Below are positions 7,423 to 16,643 of a stretch of 30,005 bases of DNA, piece by piece. The stretch covers positions 1 to 30,005 of the forward strand of contig PMTP01000127.1 of NCBI GenBank assembly GCA_003167305.1, in the 5' to 3' direction. The notes beneath the pieces are model-generated. The model worked only from the letters and a program-made list of their open reading frames with translations. It was not told the DNA's origin and made no database searches. A program made the position numbers and the translations under genes. Position 1 is the stretch's first letter; each line of letters opens with the position of its first letter. This stretch comes from Acidobacteriaceae bacterium (GTDB lineage: Bacteria; Acidobacteriota; Terriglobia; Terriglobales; Acidobacteriaceae).

Positions 7423-8138
7423 GGGCGTTGCGGCATCGCCGCAGCCGGCTCGCCAAAGATCTCCGCATCCGAGCGGCGCAGGTAATGGCCGTCCAGCAGC
7501 GCCAGATCGACGAACTCGCCGGCGGCGACGCGCGGCGCGCAGAGCTGAAGAGCATCGGCGGCGGTGGGCGCGGCGGTTCGGATCAACTCCGCGTCCGGCC
7601 AAGCCGCGCCCAGCAGCAGGGCGGCGGTCTCATCGCAGATGGCAATCCGGGGGGGCGGCGGATCGATAGTTAATAGCTCGTGGGAACCGGCCAGCAGTTC
7701 CCTTCCCTGCTGGCCAAAGCCTTCGCTTCGCGAAGATGTGCCGTCCGCCAAACCCAGCCGCAAGAAGACCTCGTGGCGATGCGCATCAAGAGCCGCCGAC
7801 GGAACGCCAGCCTTCGCCGCCAGCACCTCCAGCCGCGAAACGGCGATTACCGGAATCCGCGCCGACTCGGCGAAGCCCTTCACGGCGCTCAAGCCCACGC
7901 GCACGCCGGTAAAGCTGCCGGGACCGCTGACGGCCACGATTGCATCGAGCAGACCAAGTTGCATACTGGTTCGTCCGAGCAACTCGCTGACAGCCGCAAC
8001 CAAAGTAGAGGAGTAGCTGCGCCCTTCAAGCTCAATCTGGCCGAGAATCTCGACTGCCTGGGCGTCCCAGCGCCCCAGCGCCACCGAACCCGAGGGGCCG
8101 CAGGTGTCGATGCCGAGTAGAAGCGTCGATTCTGGCAT
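7419..8138 (-). CDS. tsaB: tRNA threonylcarbamoyladenosine biosynthesis protein TsaB
   Basis: TsaB is the inactive Kae1/TsaD-like partner that dimerises with TsaD and helps transfer the threonylcarbamoyl group to A37 of ANN-decoding tRNAs. The 239-aa protein shows the ASKHA N-terminus (LLLGIDTCGPSGSVALG), the conserved SGPGSFTGVRVGLSAVKGFA block near residues 69-90 and the AALDAHRHEVFLRL segment. It lies seven bases downstream of the PLP enzyme gene and overlaps rimI. Confidence 0.94.
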   Translation of the reverse strand: MPESTLLLGIDTCGPSGSVALGRWDAQAVEILGQIELEGRSYSSTLVAAVSELLGRTSMQLGLLDAIVAVSGPGSFTGVRVGLSAVKGFAESARIPVIAVSRLEVLAAKAGVPSAALDAHRHEVFLRLGLADGTSSRSEGFGQQGRELLAGSHELLTIDPPPPRIAICDETAALLLGAAWPDAELIRTAAPTAADALQLCAPRVAAGEFVDLALLDGHYLRRSDAEIFGEPAAAMPQRP

Positions 8139-8145
8139 GAGCCTC

Positions 8146-9300
<1,155 letters not shown>

Positions 9301-9363
9301 GGTTCGCGCTTGATCTCCTGATTTTCAGCTTATCGCATCGTGCGTTTACTGGCTCTTGGCTCT

Positions 9364-10071
9364 CTACCGGTTCACGTACTGGGTCTGCTTGTCGGTATCG
9401 AGCTTGAAGGCGTCATAGGGCAGCGGTTGATTGGTCTTGAAATTGAAGTAGAAACAGACCCGGTATTGGCCGGGACCCTCTTCGAAAATCTGTTTCAGGC
9501 TTACCGCCCTCTCGGTGTCCAGCCAGATTGTCACCTTGGGAATGTTTTTCCTCACCGCCGCATCCTTGGCCACCATTTCGAGCTTTTCGGTCTTCACGCC
9601 GTCAATCACTTCGGATCCCAGGTACTTGATCTCCCACTTCTGCTCGAGATCCTTGCCGCTGGCGCCAAAGCCCAGCATCAGGTAGCTCTCATATTGGCTT
9701 ACTTTGCTGAATCTGGTTACCTGATTGGTCAGCTTTTCATACAAATTGAAGACTCCGCTCGTGTAGGAGTATACCTTCGACGCAATTTTTCCGTTCAGCT
9801 CGTGGATATGCGCGGCCATCTGGAAGGAGTTGCCCTTGCGCTCGTAGTAGACCGTGCCCTTCTGCACGTCCTTGTCGGGGATCGGATCGGTTTCAACAGC
9901 GTCGAACTCGAAGTCGGCGGAGGTGGAGTGGAAGTTGACCGCGGCAACATCCAGCCGGCGCAGCACTTCGTCCTTTGCCTTTTCCTCGGCGGGAGTGGCA
10001 CTGGCCGCGCGCGCCGCAAGCAGAAGCGCGGCCATCAACGCGGCGACAACAAGTTTTCTTCCTTGATGCAT
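9364..10071 (-). CDS. LolA-like periplasmic outer-membrane lipoprotein-sorting protein
   Basis: The product (235 aa) starts with a signal peptide (hydrophobic residues about 7-24, cleavage near ASA-TP). The mature part resembles LolA/LolB-type half-barrels that bind lipid: repeated beta-strand phrases such as GTVYYERKGNSFQMAAHI, the VTIWLDTERAVSLKQIF strand and a final NFKTNQPLPYDAFKL. This pattern fits acidobacterial outer membrane lipoprotein-sorting proteins. Carrier function is inferred from fold-level similarity only. It lies 63 bp upstream of the PLP enzyme gene and downstream of a perfect 18-bp inverted repeat. Confidence 0.72.
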   Translation of the reverse strand: MHQGRKLVVAALMAALLLAARAASATPAEEKAKDEVLRRLDVAAVNFHSTSADFEFDAVETDPIPDKDVQKGTVYYERKGNSFQMAAHIHELNGKIASKVYSYTSGVFNLYEKLTNQVTRFSKVSQYESYLMLGFGASGKDLEQKWEIKYLGSEVIDGVKTEKLEMVAKDAAVRKNIPKVTIWLDTERAVSLKQIFEEGPGQYRVCFYFNFKTNQPLPYDAFKLDTDKQTQYVNR

Positions 10072-10093
10072 GGGTTTCCTTATCTTGTTTACT

Positions 10094-10132
10094 AGCTGCT
10101 AGCCTCTAGCTTCTAGCTAGAGGCTAGCAGCT
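10094..10132. repeat. Perfect 18-bp inverted repeat rich in CTAG
   Basis: The arms 10094-10111 and 10115-10132 are exact reverse complements with a 3-nt loop (TCT). The 40 bases around it contain six CTAG tetramers, a tetramer that is scarce in most bacterial genomes. It sits in the 65-bp gap between two minus-strand genes. It lacks a clean U-run, so a terminator, attenuator or REP-like role are all possible. Confidence 0.8.
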
Positions 10133-10136
10133 GCCT

Positions 10137-10514
10137 TTACCGTCGCGCCCACACCTTCCAGGAGAGATTGCCCTGGGCGTCCTGCACGGTCTCCCAGCGC
10201 GTGACAAAGACGGCGTCGCCGGTAACCGGCTCAATGGCCCTGTGCAGGGCCTTCTTCACCGCCTGGGGCGAGGCCGTGGTATTCAGGTCAAGATCCACAT
10301 CCGCGGCCTGCACGGTGATGATCAGCCCACGGCCGCCGTCACCGATCACCTGGATGGGATGCGGCGGGCCGGCGGCATTCGACGGCCGGTCGCCGTAGTT
10401 CCACAGATGCGGCGTGACGAAGATGAACAAAAGAATCAGCGTCACCATCACGTCGTAGTGGAAGCAGCCGCGCGGGTAGGTCCAGTAGAAATAGCTCTTC
10501 AGTAGCTTGTTCAT
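10137..10514 (-). CDS. Small membrane-anchored protein of unknown function, coupled to serS
   Basis: The 125-aa protein has a short basic N-terminus ([16 protein letters not shown]) and one membrane helix near residues 20-37 ([18 protein letters not shown]). A soluble domain of about 85 residues follows and contains [21 protein letters not shown] and a closing beta-rich [18 protein letters not shown]. No domain is recognised. The layout (single helix, small C-terminal domain) recalls ExbD/TolR-like proteins, but the diagnostic residues are not evident. Its ATG overlaps the serS stop by four bases, so it is translationally coupled to serS. Confidence 0.75.
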   Translation of the reverse strand: MNKLLKSYFYWTYPRGCFHYDVMVTLILLFIFVTPHLWNYGDRPSNAAGPPHPIQVIGDGGRGLIITVQAADVDLDLNTTASPQAVKKALHRAIEPVTGDAVFVTRWETVQDAQGNLSWKVWARR

Positions 10515-11986
10515 TGCACCTCTGACTTTGTAATCCGCTCCAGCCCGCCCATGTAGGGCCGCAGCGCCTCAGGAATCAGGACCGAGCCGTCGGCCTGCTG
10601 ATAGTTTTCGACAATCGCCAGCCAGGTGCGTCCCACGGCCAGTCCGCTGCCGTTCAATGTGTGCACGAATTCGGGCTTGCCCTTGGCGCCCGCCGCGCGG
10701 TAGCGGATGTTGGCCCGCCGCGCCTGGAAGCTTTCGAAGTTCGAGCAGGAAGAAATCTCCCGGTAAAGCTGCTGGCCGGGAAGCCAAACCTCCAGATCAA
10801 ATGTTTTGGCCGAGGAGAAGCCGGTGTCGCCGGTGCAGAGCAGAACGCGCCGATAGGGCAGGCCGAGCGTCTCTAAAATCTCCTCAGCGTTGCGAGTCAG
10901 TTTCTCGTGCTCAGCGTCGGAGTCTTCAGGCCGGGTGAACTTGACCATCTCGACTTTTTGAAACTGGTGCTGGCGGATGATGCCGCGCGTGTCCTTGCCC
11001 GCCGCTCCGGCCTCGGCGCGGAAGCAGGGTGTGTAAGCCGTCAGGCAGATCGGCAGCCGCGCCTCGTCCAGAATTTCATCGCGATAAAGGTTCGTAACCG
11101 GAACCTCGGCGGTGGGGATCAAATATAACTTCCGTTGGTAAAGGAGAGTACTCTTTGGCACAGTTAGCTGATACGTAGATTCCTTAGGTTTACAGAGTTG
11201 AACTTCAACATCCGAACCGATGACCCGCTTAACTACGAACATACCCTCGTGACCTGGAACGAAAACAAACTCTCCAGGGGAAAGGTTACGACTGATGTCC
11301 TGTTCAAGTCCAGAACCTTCAACCTTAAACAGGTCGTCCTCGAACTTAGGTAATTGTCCAGTCCCAAACATTGATTTTGAATTCACTAGGAAGGGCGGTA
11401 GGACTTCGGTGTAGCCGTGCTTCTCAGTGTGCATATCGAGCATGAAGCTGATCAGCGCCCGCTCCAGCCGCGCCCCTGCTCCCATGTAGACGGCAAAGCG
11501 CGCCCCACTCAGCTTGGCTGCCCGCTCCAGGTCGAGAATTCCCAGCGACTTACCCAGCTCCCAGTGCGGCTTCGCCTCGAAATCGAAGGCCGGTTTCTCG
11601 CCCCAGGTCTTCACTGTGAGATTGTCGGCCTCTGAAAGCCCAACCGGGACCTCATCGCGCGTGAGGTTAGGAATGCTGGCGAGCAAATCGCGAAATCCCA
11701 ATTCGAGCGCGAGACTGACCATGCCCATTCCGTCGAGCTCTTCCTTGACTTTTCGGATATCCTCCATTTTGGACGATGCGTCCAGGCCAGTCCTCTTAAG
11801 GGCACCAACCTCTTGGCTCAGCTGATTCAGGCGGGCCTTCGCCTTCTCAGTGTTTGTGATCGCCTTGCGGCGGGCCTGGTCGAAAGTGAGAAAATCCCCC
11901 AGCAGCGCAGCCGGGTCCGCCCCGCGCGCGCGCAGTTTCTCTTCAACGAGTTCCAGATTTCCGCGAACAAATCCCAGATCGAGCAT
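10511..11986 (-). CDS. serS: Seryl-tRNA synthetase with a roughly 62-residue insertion
   Basis: SerRS charges tRNA-Ser. The 491-aa protein has the N-terminal coiled-coil tRNA-binding arm (residues about 25-100), motif 1 ([14 protein letters not shown]), motif 2 ([22 protein letters not shown]) and motif 3 ([19 protein letters not shown]). Usual bacterial SerRS is about 420-430 aa. The excess is one block, residues about 224-286, between DLFKVE and [10 protein letters not shown], just before the TAEV active-site strand. It contains beta-like phrases ([29 protein letters not shown]). The DNA around it (11101-11400) is about 46% G+C by hand count, below the GC-rich surroundings. The frame and all catalytic motifs are intact. 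It lies 15 bp downstream of ndh and overlaps the following small gene. Confidence 0.96.
   Translation of the reverse strand: MLDLGFVRGNLELVEEKLRARGADPAALLGDFLTFDQARRKAITNTEKAKARLNQLSQEVGALKRTGLDASSKMEDIRKVKEELDGMGMVSLALELGFRDLLASIPNLTRDEVPVGLSEADNLTVKTWGEKPAFDFEAKPHWELGKSLGILDLERAAKLSGARFAVYMGAGARLERALISFMLDMHTEKHGYTEVLPPFLVNSKSMFGTGQLPKFEDDLFKVEGSGLEQDISRNLSPGEFVFVPGHEGMFVVKRVIGSDVEVQLCKPKESTYQLTVPKSTLLYQRKLYLIPTAEVPVTNLYRDEILDEARLPICLTAYTPCFRAEAGAAGKDTRGIIRQHQFQKVEMVKFTRPEDSDAEHEKLTRNAEEILETLGLPYRRVLLCTGDTGFSSAKTFDLEVWLPGQQLYREISSCSNFESFQARRANIRYRAAGAKGKPEFVHTLNGSGLAVGRTWLAIVENYQQADGSVLIPEALRPYMGGLERITKSEVQ
11129..11317 (-). other. Low-GC in-frame insert within serS
   Basis: This is the part of serS that has no counterpart in the SerRS proteins I know. 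It covers residues about 224-286, with edges uncertain by a few codons. AT-rich codons continue beyond the insert on the motif-1 side to about 11400, over conserved residues ([17 protein letters not shown]). The compositional tract is therefore larger than the insert itself. Confidence 0.7.
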
Positions 11987-12001
11987 CGCTCTTCCAGTTT
12001 A

Positions 12002-13363
12002 CTAGACTGTTTTGGACTTGAGCTTCTTCGCTACCTCGCCTGGTCCCGCTTCGATCTGGTCTTGCCAGCCGGGCAGCCGCTGGTCGCCGGTGATGAGGCG
12101 CGCCCCGCGGGTGAAGGTGAAATAGGTCCAGATCCAGGCGGCAAAGACCGAGAGCCGGTTGCGGAAGCCGATGAGGAAGAAGATGTGTACGATGAGCCAG
12201 GTGGCCCAAGCGGGAAAGCCGCTCATGTGGGCCTTGAAGGGCCATTCGACCTTGGCCACGGCGTCCATGCGCCCGATGGTGGCCATGTCGCCTTTGTCGA
12301 AGTAGCGGAATGCGGGGCGTGGCCGGCCAGCCAGATCGGCGGCCAGCATCCTGGCGACGTGGTCGCCCATTTGCATCGCAGGCTGGGCCACGCCAGGAAC
12401 TTGATGGCCGTCCTGCTCGACGTGGGCCAGGTCGCCCAGCACGAAGACGTCGGGCAACCCCGGCGGATTGAGGCGCTCATCCACCAGGACCGAGCCGCGC
12501 CTGTCGAGCGGCGTGCCCAGCAGCCTGCCCAGCGGCGAAGCCTCAACGCCGGCGGCCCAGAGTGTAACAACGGCTTCTATCCGTTTGCCGGCCATCTCCA
12601 CCCAGCCCGGCCCGATCCCGGTGACGTGGGTAAGGGTATGGACCTCGACGCCCAGCCTGCCCAGCGCGGCTTCGGCCTTTGCGGAGAGGTCTTCCGGATA
12701 GGCTCCGAGTACGCGCGGCGAGCCCTCCAGCAACAGAACCCTCGCCTTGGCCGGATCGATGTGCCGGAAGTCATGGCGCATGTATAGCTGAGCAATGTCG
12801 GAGATGGCCCCGGCCAGCTCGACGCCCGTGGGTCCGGCGCCGATGACGACGAAATTGAGCGGCGGGTGCCAGCCGTGCTCGACCATCTGGCGCTCGGCCA
12901 ACTCGAAGGCCAGCAGCACACGGCGGCGAATCTCGGTGGCGTCCTCGATAGTCTTGAGTCCCGGCGCAAACGGCGCCCAGTCGTCGCGGCCAAAGTAGGA
13001 GTGAGTGGCCCCGGTGGCCAGCACCAGGTAGTCGTAAGGGAGTTGTGCGCCACTGACCAGCGCCACCCGCCGCGCCGCCGGGTCGATGCCCACCACTTCG
13101 TCCATCAGCACCTGGGTATTCTGCTGGCGGCGCAGGATGGTGCGGATGGGCTGGGCGATGTCGGCCGGCGAGAGCACAGCCAGCGCCACCTGGTAAAGCA
13201 ACGGCTGGAAGGTGTAATGGTTGCGCCGATCTACCACGGTTATGTCCACCGGCAAACGGGCCAGTCCTTTGGCCGCGTGAAGGCCGGCAAAGCCTCCGCC
13301 GACGATCACCACGCGGGGATGTCGAGCCAGCGGTTGTTCGAGCGGTCTGGTCAATTCGCCCAC
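12002..13363 (-). CDS. ndh: Type II NADH:quinone oxidoreductase (NDH-2)
   Basis: NDH-2 is a single-subunit, non-proton-pumping NADH dehydrogenase that feeds electrons to quinone. The 453-aa protein has an N-terminal FAD Rossmann motif (VVIVGGGFAGLHAAKGL) and the HYTFQPLLYQVA segment. A second NAD-binding motif (FVVIGAGPTGVELAGAI), the VFVLGDLAHVEQDG FAD motif and the AQPAMQMGDHVA quinone-site region follow. Hydrophobic C-terminal helices (WLIVHIFFLIGF) anchor it to the membrane. I prefer the GTG start at 13361-13363, because AGAGAGAGG lies about seven bases upstream. A TTG at 13432 would add 23 unlikely residues. It is followed after 15 bp by serS. Confidence 0.93.
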   Translation of the reverse strand: MGELTRPLEQPLARHPRVVIVGGGFAGLHAAKGLARLPVDITVVDRRNHYTFQPLLYQVALAVLSPADIAQPIRTILRRQQNTQVLMDEVVGIDPAARRVALVSGAQLPYDYLVLATGATHSYFGRDDWAPFAPGLKTIEDATEIRRRVLLAFELAERQMVEHGWHPPLNFVVIGAGPTGVELAGAISDIAQLYMRHDFRHIDPAKARVLLLEGSPRVLGAYPEDLSAKAEAALGRLGVEVHTLTHVTGIGPGWVEMAGKRIEAVVTLWAAGVEASPLGRLLGTPLDRRGSVLVDERLNPPGLPDVFVLGDLAHVEQDGHQVPGVAQPAMQMGDHVARMLAADLAGRPRPAFRYFDKGDMATIGRMDAVAKVEWPFKAHMSGFPAWATWLIVHIFFLIGFRNRLSVFAAWIWTYFTFTRGARLITGDQRLPGWQDQIEAGPGEVAKKLKSKTV

Positions 13364-13436
13364 GGTGTGCGCCTCTCTCTTATCAGATGCGTGAGGGAAC
13401 GATAAGTGACAGGCTGCCGGGTTATGGTGCAATTGA

Positions 13437-16382
13437 CTATGGATGCTGCTCGACAGCCAGGTTCACGCTGCCGGCATTGCCGGTGACGGCCAGGGCGAGC
13501 ATGTTGGTGGCGACGCCGGGCAGCGACGCCGGAGTGAAAGTGACAGTGCCGTCGAGAGCCGAGGTGGCCGTGGCGGCCTGTGTGGCCAGCAGCGTGCCCA
13601 TAACGCAAGGGCCATGCAGGCCGCAGGGCGGCGTCCAGGCATAAATTGCCTGATAGAGCGTAACCGCGCCGCCGGCCATCGGGTTGCCGTCCATGTCCAG
13701 CACGCGCAGAATCACTTGACTTGCGGTCCCGCTGACCGCCAGGCTCTGCACGCTCCCGGAGACGGCTTCGAGGGTCGCGTACTCCGGCCGCGCGCCGAAG
13801 GCGGTGTAAGTGATGCACTGACTGGTTCCGTTCAGGCAGGCCGTTGCGGTCGCCGTTTCCCCCTCGGTCAGCAGGCCCACGGTGAGCGCCTTGGCGGCGA
13901 CGCCGCTGCTATTGGTGGTGATTGTACCGCTCTGGATGGTGATGCCGCTGCCGCTCGTCTGCCAAGCCACCGTCTGGCCGCTCGATGCAACGCCGATCTT
14001 CAGCGCCAGAGCCTGTGCCGTCCAGGTAACGGTGGCTCCCGCGGCCAGCGCGAGCATCGGCGAGAGCGAGGTCAGCGTCGGCGGCGTTCCGCCCACGAAT
14101 TCGGTTTTCAGGCTGGAGCCATTGAGGAGCGCAGCCGTCACTGTCGACCAGGTTGCGCCGGATGCTGTCACGTTCATCGTGGCGCGGCCGTCGCCGGTGG
14201 CTGTTACTGTGCAAGTGCTCTGGCCGCATCCCAGCGTCGCCGTTCCGCTGGTCACGGTGTAGATCACCGAGACTCCGCCTGCCGGAGTCAGGTCAGAGCC
14301 CAGCGCGATTACCGAGAACGGCTCCGGCACGCCGATCGGCGCCGTGCCCATCGGCGCGGTCACCAGGGTGAGCGCGTCACTCGTACGCGCGTCGTAACTG
14401 ACGCCGCCGGCGATGACGGTAGCCGCATCGTAGATGGGCAGGTCGTCCACCTCGACGTTCACCGAGCCGGTGATGCCGCTTCCGGCCGCTGGCGCGATGG
14501 CTGTAATTTCGTTGGGAGAGATGCTGGTGACTATGGCCTGCTGGCCATTCACCTGCACGGTGTCCGTGGGGCGAAAGCCCATGCCGTGAATCACAATCGG
14601 CCCGCCCGCGGCCGTCAGCCGCTGCGGAGAGACCGTGTCGGCATAGAGCACCCAGCCCTGGTAGGCGTAATCCGGCCGCCCGTCGCCGCGTTCATCGGCA
14701 ACGCCCAGGCGCACCACGTCGTCTGCCGACGCGCTCACCTGCAGCCAGCTTTCGCCGGTAGCCAGGCCGTTCAGCCCGGCGCCGTAGCCCAACGCTGCCG
14801 TACCCAACGCGTCGAATGCGTCCCAGACGCCCAGCGCCGGCATCGCCTTCGCGTTCGTGGGCGCGCCGCTCTCATCCAGCGCCTCGGTCACCACGGTGAA
14901 GGAGCGTTCGCCGCGCACCGGGAAGCTGAACCAGTCGGTCTGGCCCACTTGGCTCAGCCGGCCGCTCCACATTCCGCTGGCCGCCAGGCTGCGCGGTGCG
15001 GCTTCGGTTCCGATAGCGTCGTCCGAACCGCCCGCGGCCGAGTCGGCAACATTGACAGTGAGCGTCTGCGCGCTGCCCGCAGCCATCGAAGAAACCGAGA
15101 TCGCCGCCAGCGTGCCCGAAGGCTCCGGCGAGCCGTCCAGGTAGGGGCCGACCGAGTTGGTCAGAATGTACAACGGATTCACCGTCTCGAAGGTCACTTG
15201 ATAGTTGGCCGTCGTTACCCCCGGCGGCAGCGGCATTCCGCTCAGGTCAAAGAAGCCCTGCAAGGACGCCTCATTCGATCCCCACATCGTCAGCAGGTTG
15301 CCGTTCAAATCTGTCCAGCCGGTCACAGGATTCCCGTGATTGCCGTTGAAGGAGGCGCCGGAGACAAAGCTGACCGTGTATTGGTAGAGCGGGTTGCCGT
15401 TCCCATCCAGCGGCCGCGCCACCACATTCACGCCCTGCATCCCCGTGCCGTTTCTGAAATTGATCGTTCCCTGGATGGAAACCGTGTGAGCCGCGGTAAT
15501 TTGCTTGCCGGGAAAGCTGGCCAGGTTGCCGGCGGTGATGGGGTAGATGCGGTTCAGCGCGGCGATGTCGTCCCAGCGCAAAACCGCAGGGTTGGGAATG
15601 CAATCTCCGCCGGTATAGCTGCACAAGCCGCTGATCGGCTGCATCACCGGCCAGCCCAGCGTGCCGCCCGCCTCGCCGTTGGTCTGCGCGCCGGAGTTCA
15701 CCTGCGCGGAATCGAGGCCAAGAATCTGCCCGAAGGCCCGCTCCAGCTCAAAGCTCATCATATCCAGCAGGCTGGCGCTGGTGGCGCACAGGCCGTTCAG
15801 CACGATGATACCGTGAGCAATCGTCGCAACCGGGTTGACGTTGTCCAGCCACACGTAGACGCCGTTGTTTTCGCAACTGTTCTGCTCGCTCACTCCCGCG
15901 CCGAAAAGGGCGTCGATCACCGAGCCGTCGGCGTCGAAGATCACGCCTAGCGGATTGCCTGTGGCTCCGGGAGTCACGTCGGCCGACTGGGTAATCTGGC
16001 CCAGTTGGCTGGTCTGCTCATTGGCCACCGTAAAGTTTGTACCGCTCACCACGATATTCGCGCCGCTAACGTTCTCATTCAACGCGCCCTTGTCGGTCAG
16101 CGTCACCCCGGCCGTGGGAATCGCGCTCCACAACGCCACCGCCGCGTCCACCATCGCCTTCGCCTGCTGGTTGGTGACCGAGCTGTTCAACGGCCCCTGA
16201 TCGACGTAGTAGTTCACCTGCCCGTTGGCCCAGTGAATCGGCAGGCCCATTGCCGCCGGATTGAAGAAACTCACCCCGGCCACCTGCTTCGGCCCGCCGG
16301 CCAGCGCCGCCGCCGGCGTCATCAGGAGGACGTGAAGCCAGGTTGCCGTGCGTTGCGAGAGGACGAATCGTGAGTCGAACAT
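13437..16382 (-). CDS. Large secreted protein: degenerate matrixin-like domain plus IPT/Ig-like repeats
   Basis: The 981-aa protein begins with a signal peptide (hydrophobic TWLHVLLMTPAAALA). The N-terminal domain (residues about 40-290) has the architecture of a matrixin-type zinc protease: the ligand helix region SFELERAFGQILGLD, a Met-turn-like PVMQPI and the closing DDIAALNRIYP. In the ligand helix the HExxH histidines are replaced by Phe211 and Arg215 while Glu212 stays, so it should not bind catalytic zinc. Downstream there are carboxypeptidase-regulatory-like and IPT/TIG segments (GPIVIHGMGFRPTDTVQVNG) and at least two bacterial Ig-like domains. The ATG at 16380-16382 is chosen for its TGGAG site and signal peptide. 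Likely extracellular and adhesive or structural; the function is unknown. Confidence 0.82.
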   Translation of the reverse strand: MFDSRFVLSQRTATWLHVLLMTPAAALAGGPKQVAGVSFFNPAAMGLPIHWANGQVNYYVDQGPLNSSVTNQQAKAMVDAAVALWSAIPTAGVTLTDKGALNENVSGANIVVSGTNFTVANEQTSQLGQITQSADVTPGATGNPLGVIFDADGSVIDALFGAGVSEQNSCENNGVYVWLDNVNPVATIAHGIIVLNGLCATSASLLDMMSFELERAFGQILGLDSAQVNSGAQTNGEAGGTLGWPVMQPISGLCSYTGGDCIPNPAVLRWDDIAALNRIYPITAGNLASFPGKQITAAHTVSIQGTINFRNGTGMQGVNVVARPLDGNGNPLYQYTVSFVSGASFNGNHGNPVTGWTDLNGNLLTMWGSNEASLQGFFDLSGMPLPPGVTTANYQVTFETVNPLYILTNSVGPYLDGSPEPSGTLAAISVSSMAAGSAQTLTVNVADSAAGGSDDAIGTEAAPRSLAASGMWSGRLSQVGQTDWFSFPVRGERSFTVVTEALDESGAPTNAKAMPALGVWDAFDALGTAALGYGAGLNGLATGESWLQVSASADDVVRLGVADERGDGRPDYAYQGWVLYADTVSPQRLTAAGGPIVIHGMGFRPTDTVQVNGQQAIVTSISPNEITAIAPAAGSGITGSVNVEVDDLPIYDAATVIAGGVSYDARTSDALTLVTAPMGTAPIGVPEPFSVIALGSDLTPAGGVSVIYTVTSGTATLGCGQSTCTVTATGDGRATMNVTASGATWSTVTAALLNGSSLKTEFVGGTPPTLTSLSPMLALAAGATVTWTAQALALKIGVASSGQTVAWQTSGSGITIQSGTITTNSSGVAAKALTVGLLTEGETATATACLNGTSQCITYTAFGARPEYATLEAVSGSVQSLAVSGTASQVILRVLDMDGNPMAGGAVTLYQAIYAWTPPCGLHGPCVMGTLLATQAATATSALDGTVTFTPASLPGVATNMLALAVTGNAGSVNLAVEQHP

Positions 16383-16586
16383 GGAATGCGCTCCAGGCTG
16401 AAACTGCCGGCTCGCCTTAAAATTCTCTGATGCAATCGATGTGCGAACTCTATAGCGGCCACAGTTCATTCATCGGCGCAAAGTGATAAGACAAGAAATC
16501 TATAAGTAACAAGAGGTTCTCATTAGTTTTTGTTGTGTTATGACGCAAGCAGAGTCAAATCTTACGGATACTCATCTAACATAGGA

Positions 16587-16612
16587 AGAGGAGTGCCCTC
16601 TGCAACTCCTCT
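16587..16612 (+). promoter_or_regulatory. Inverted repeat in the trxB leader
   Basis: AGAGGAGT (16587-16594) and ACTCCTCT (16605-16612) are perfect 8-nt arms with a 10-nt spacer, 32 bases upstream of the trxB start in the divergent intergenic region. It could be an operator or a leader hairpin. The first arm also resembles a ribosome site. Nothing further can be said. Confidence 0.35.
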
Positions 16613-16643
16613 CGCAAGAGCTAAAATTAACACGGGGAACCCT

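Noticed and set aside
7420..7602. Upstream extension of rimI by 60 codons
   Set aside because: The extension is only the alternative reading of the end of tsaB. The ATGA overlap at 7419-7422 marks the natural start.
13443..15950. Very long plus-strand open frame (835 codons) opposite the large secreted protein
   Set aside because: It is antisense to a gene with a signal peptide and recognisable domains. Its Arg/His/Gly-rich composition is typical of a GC-rich shadow frame.
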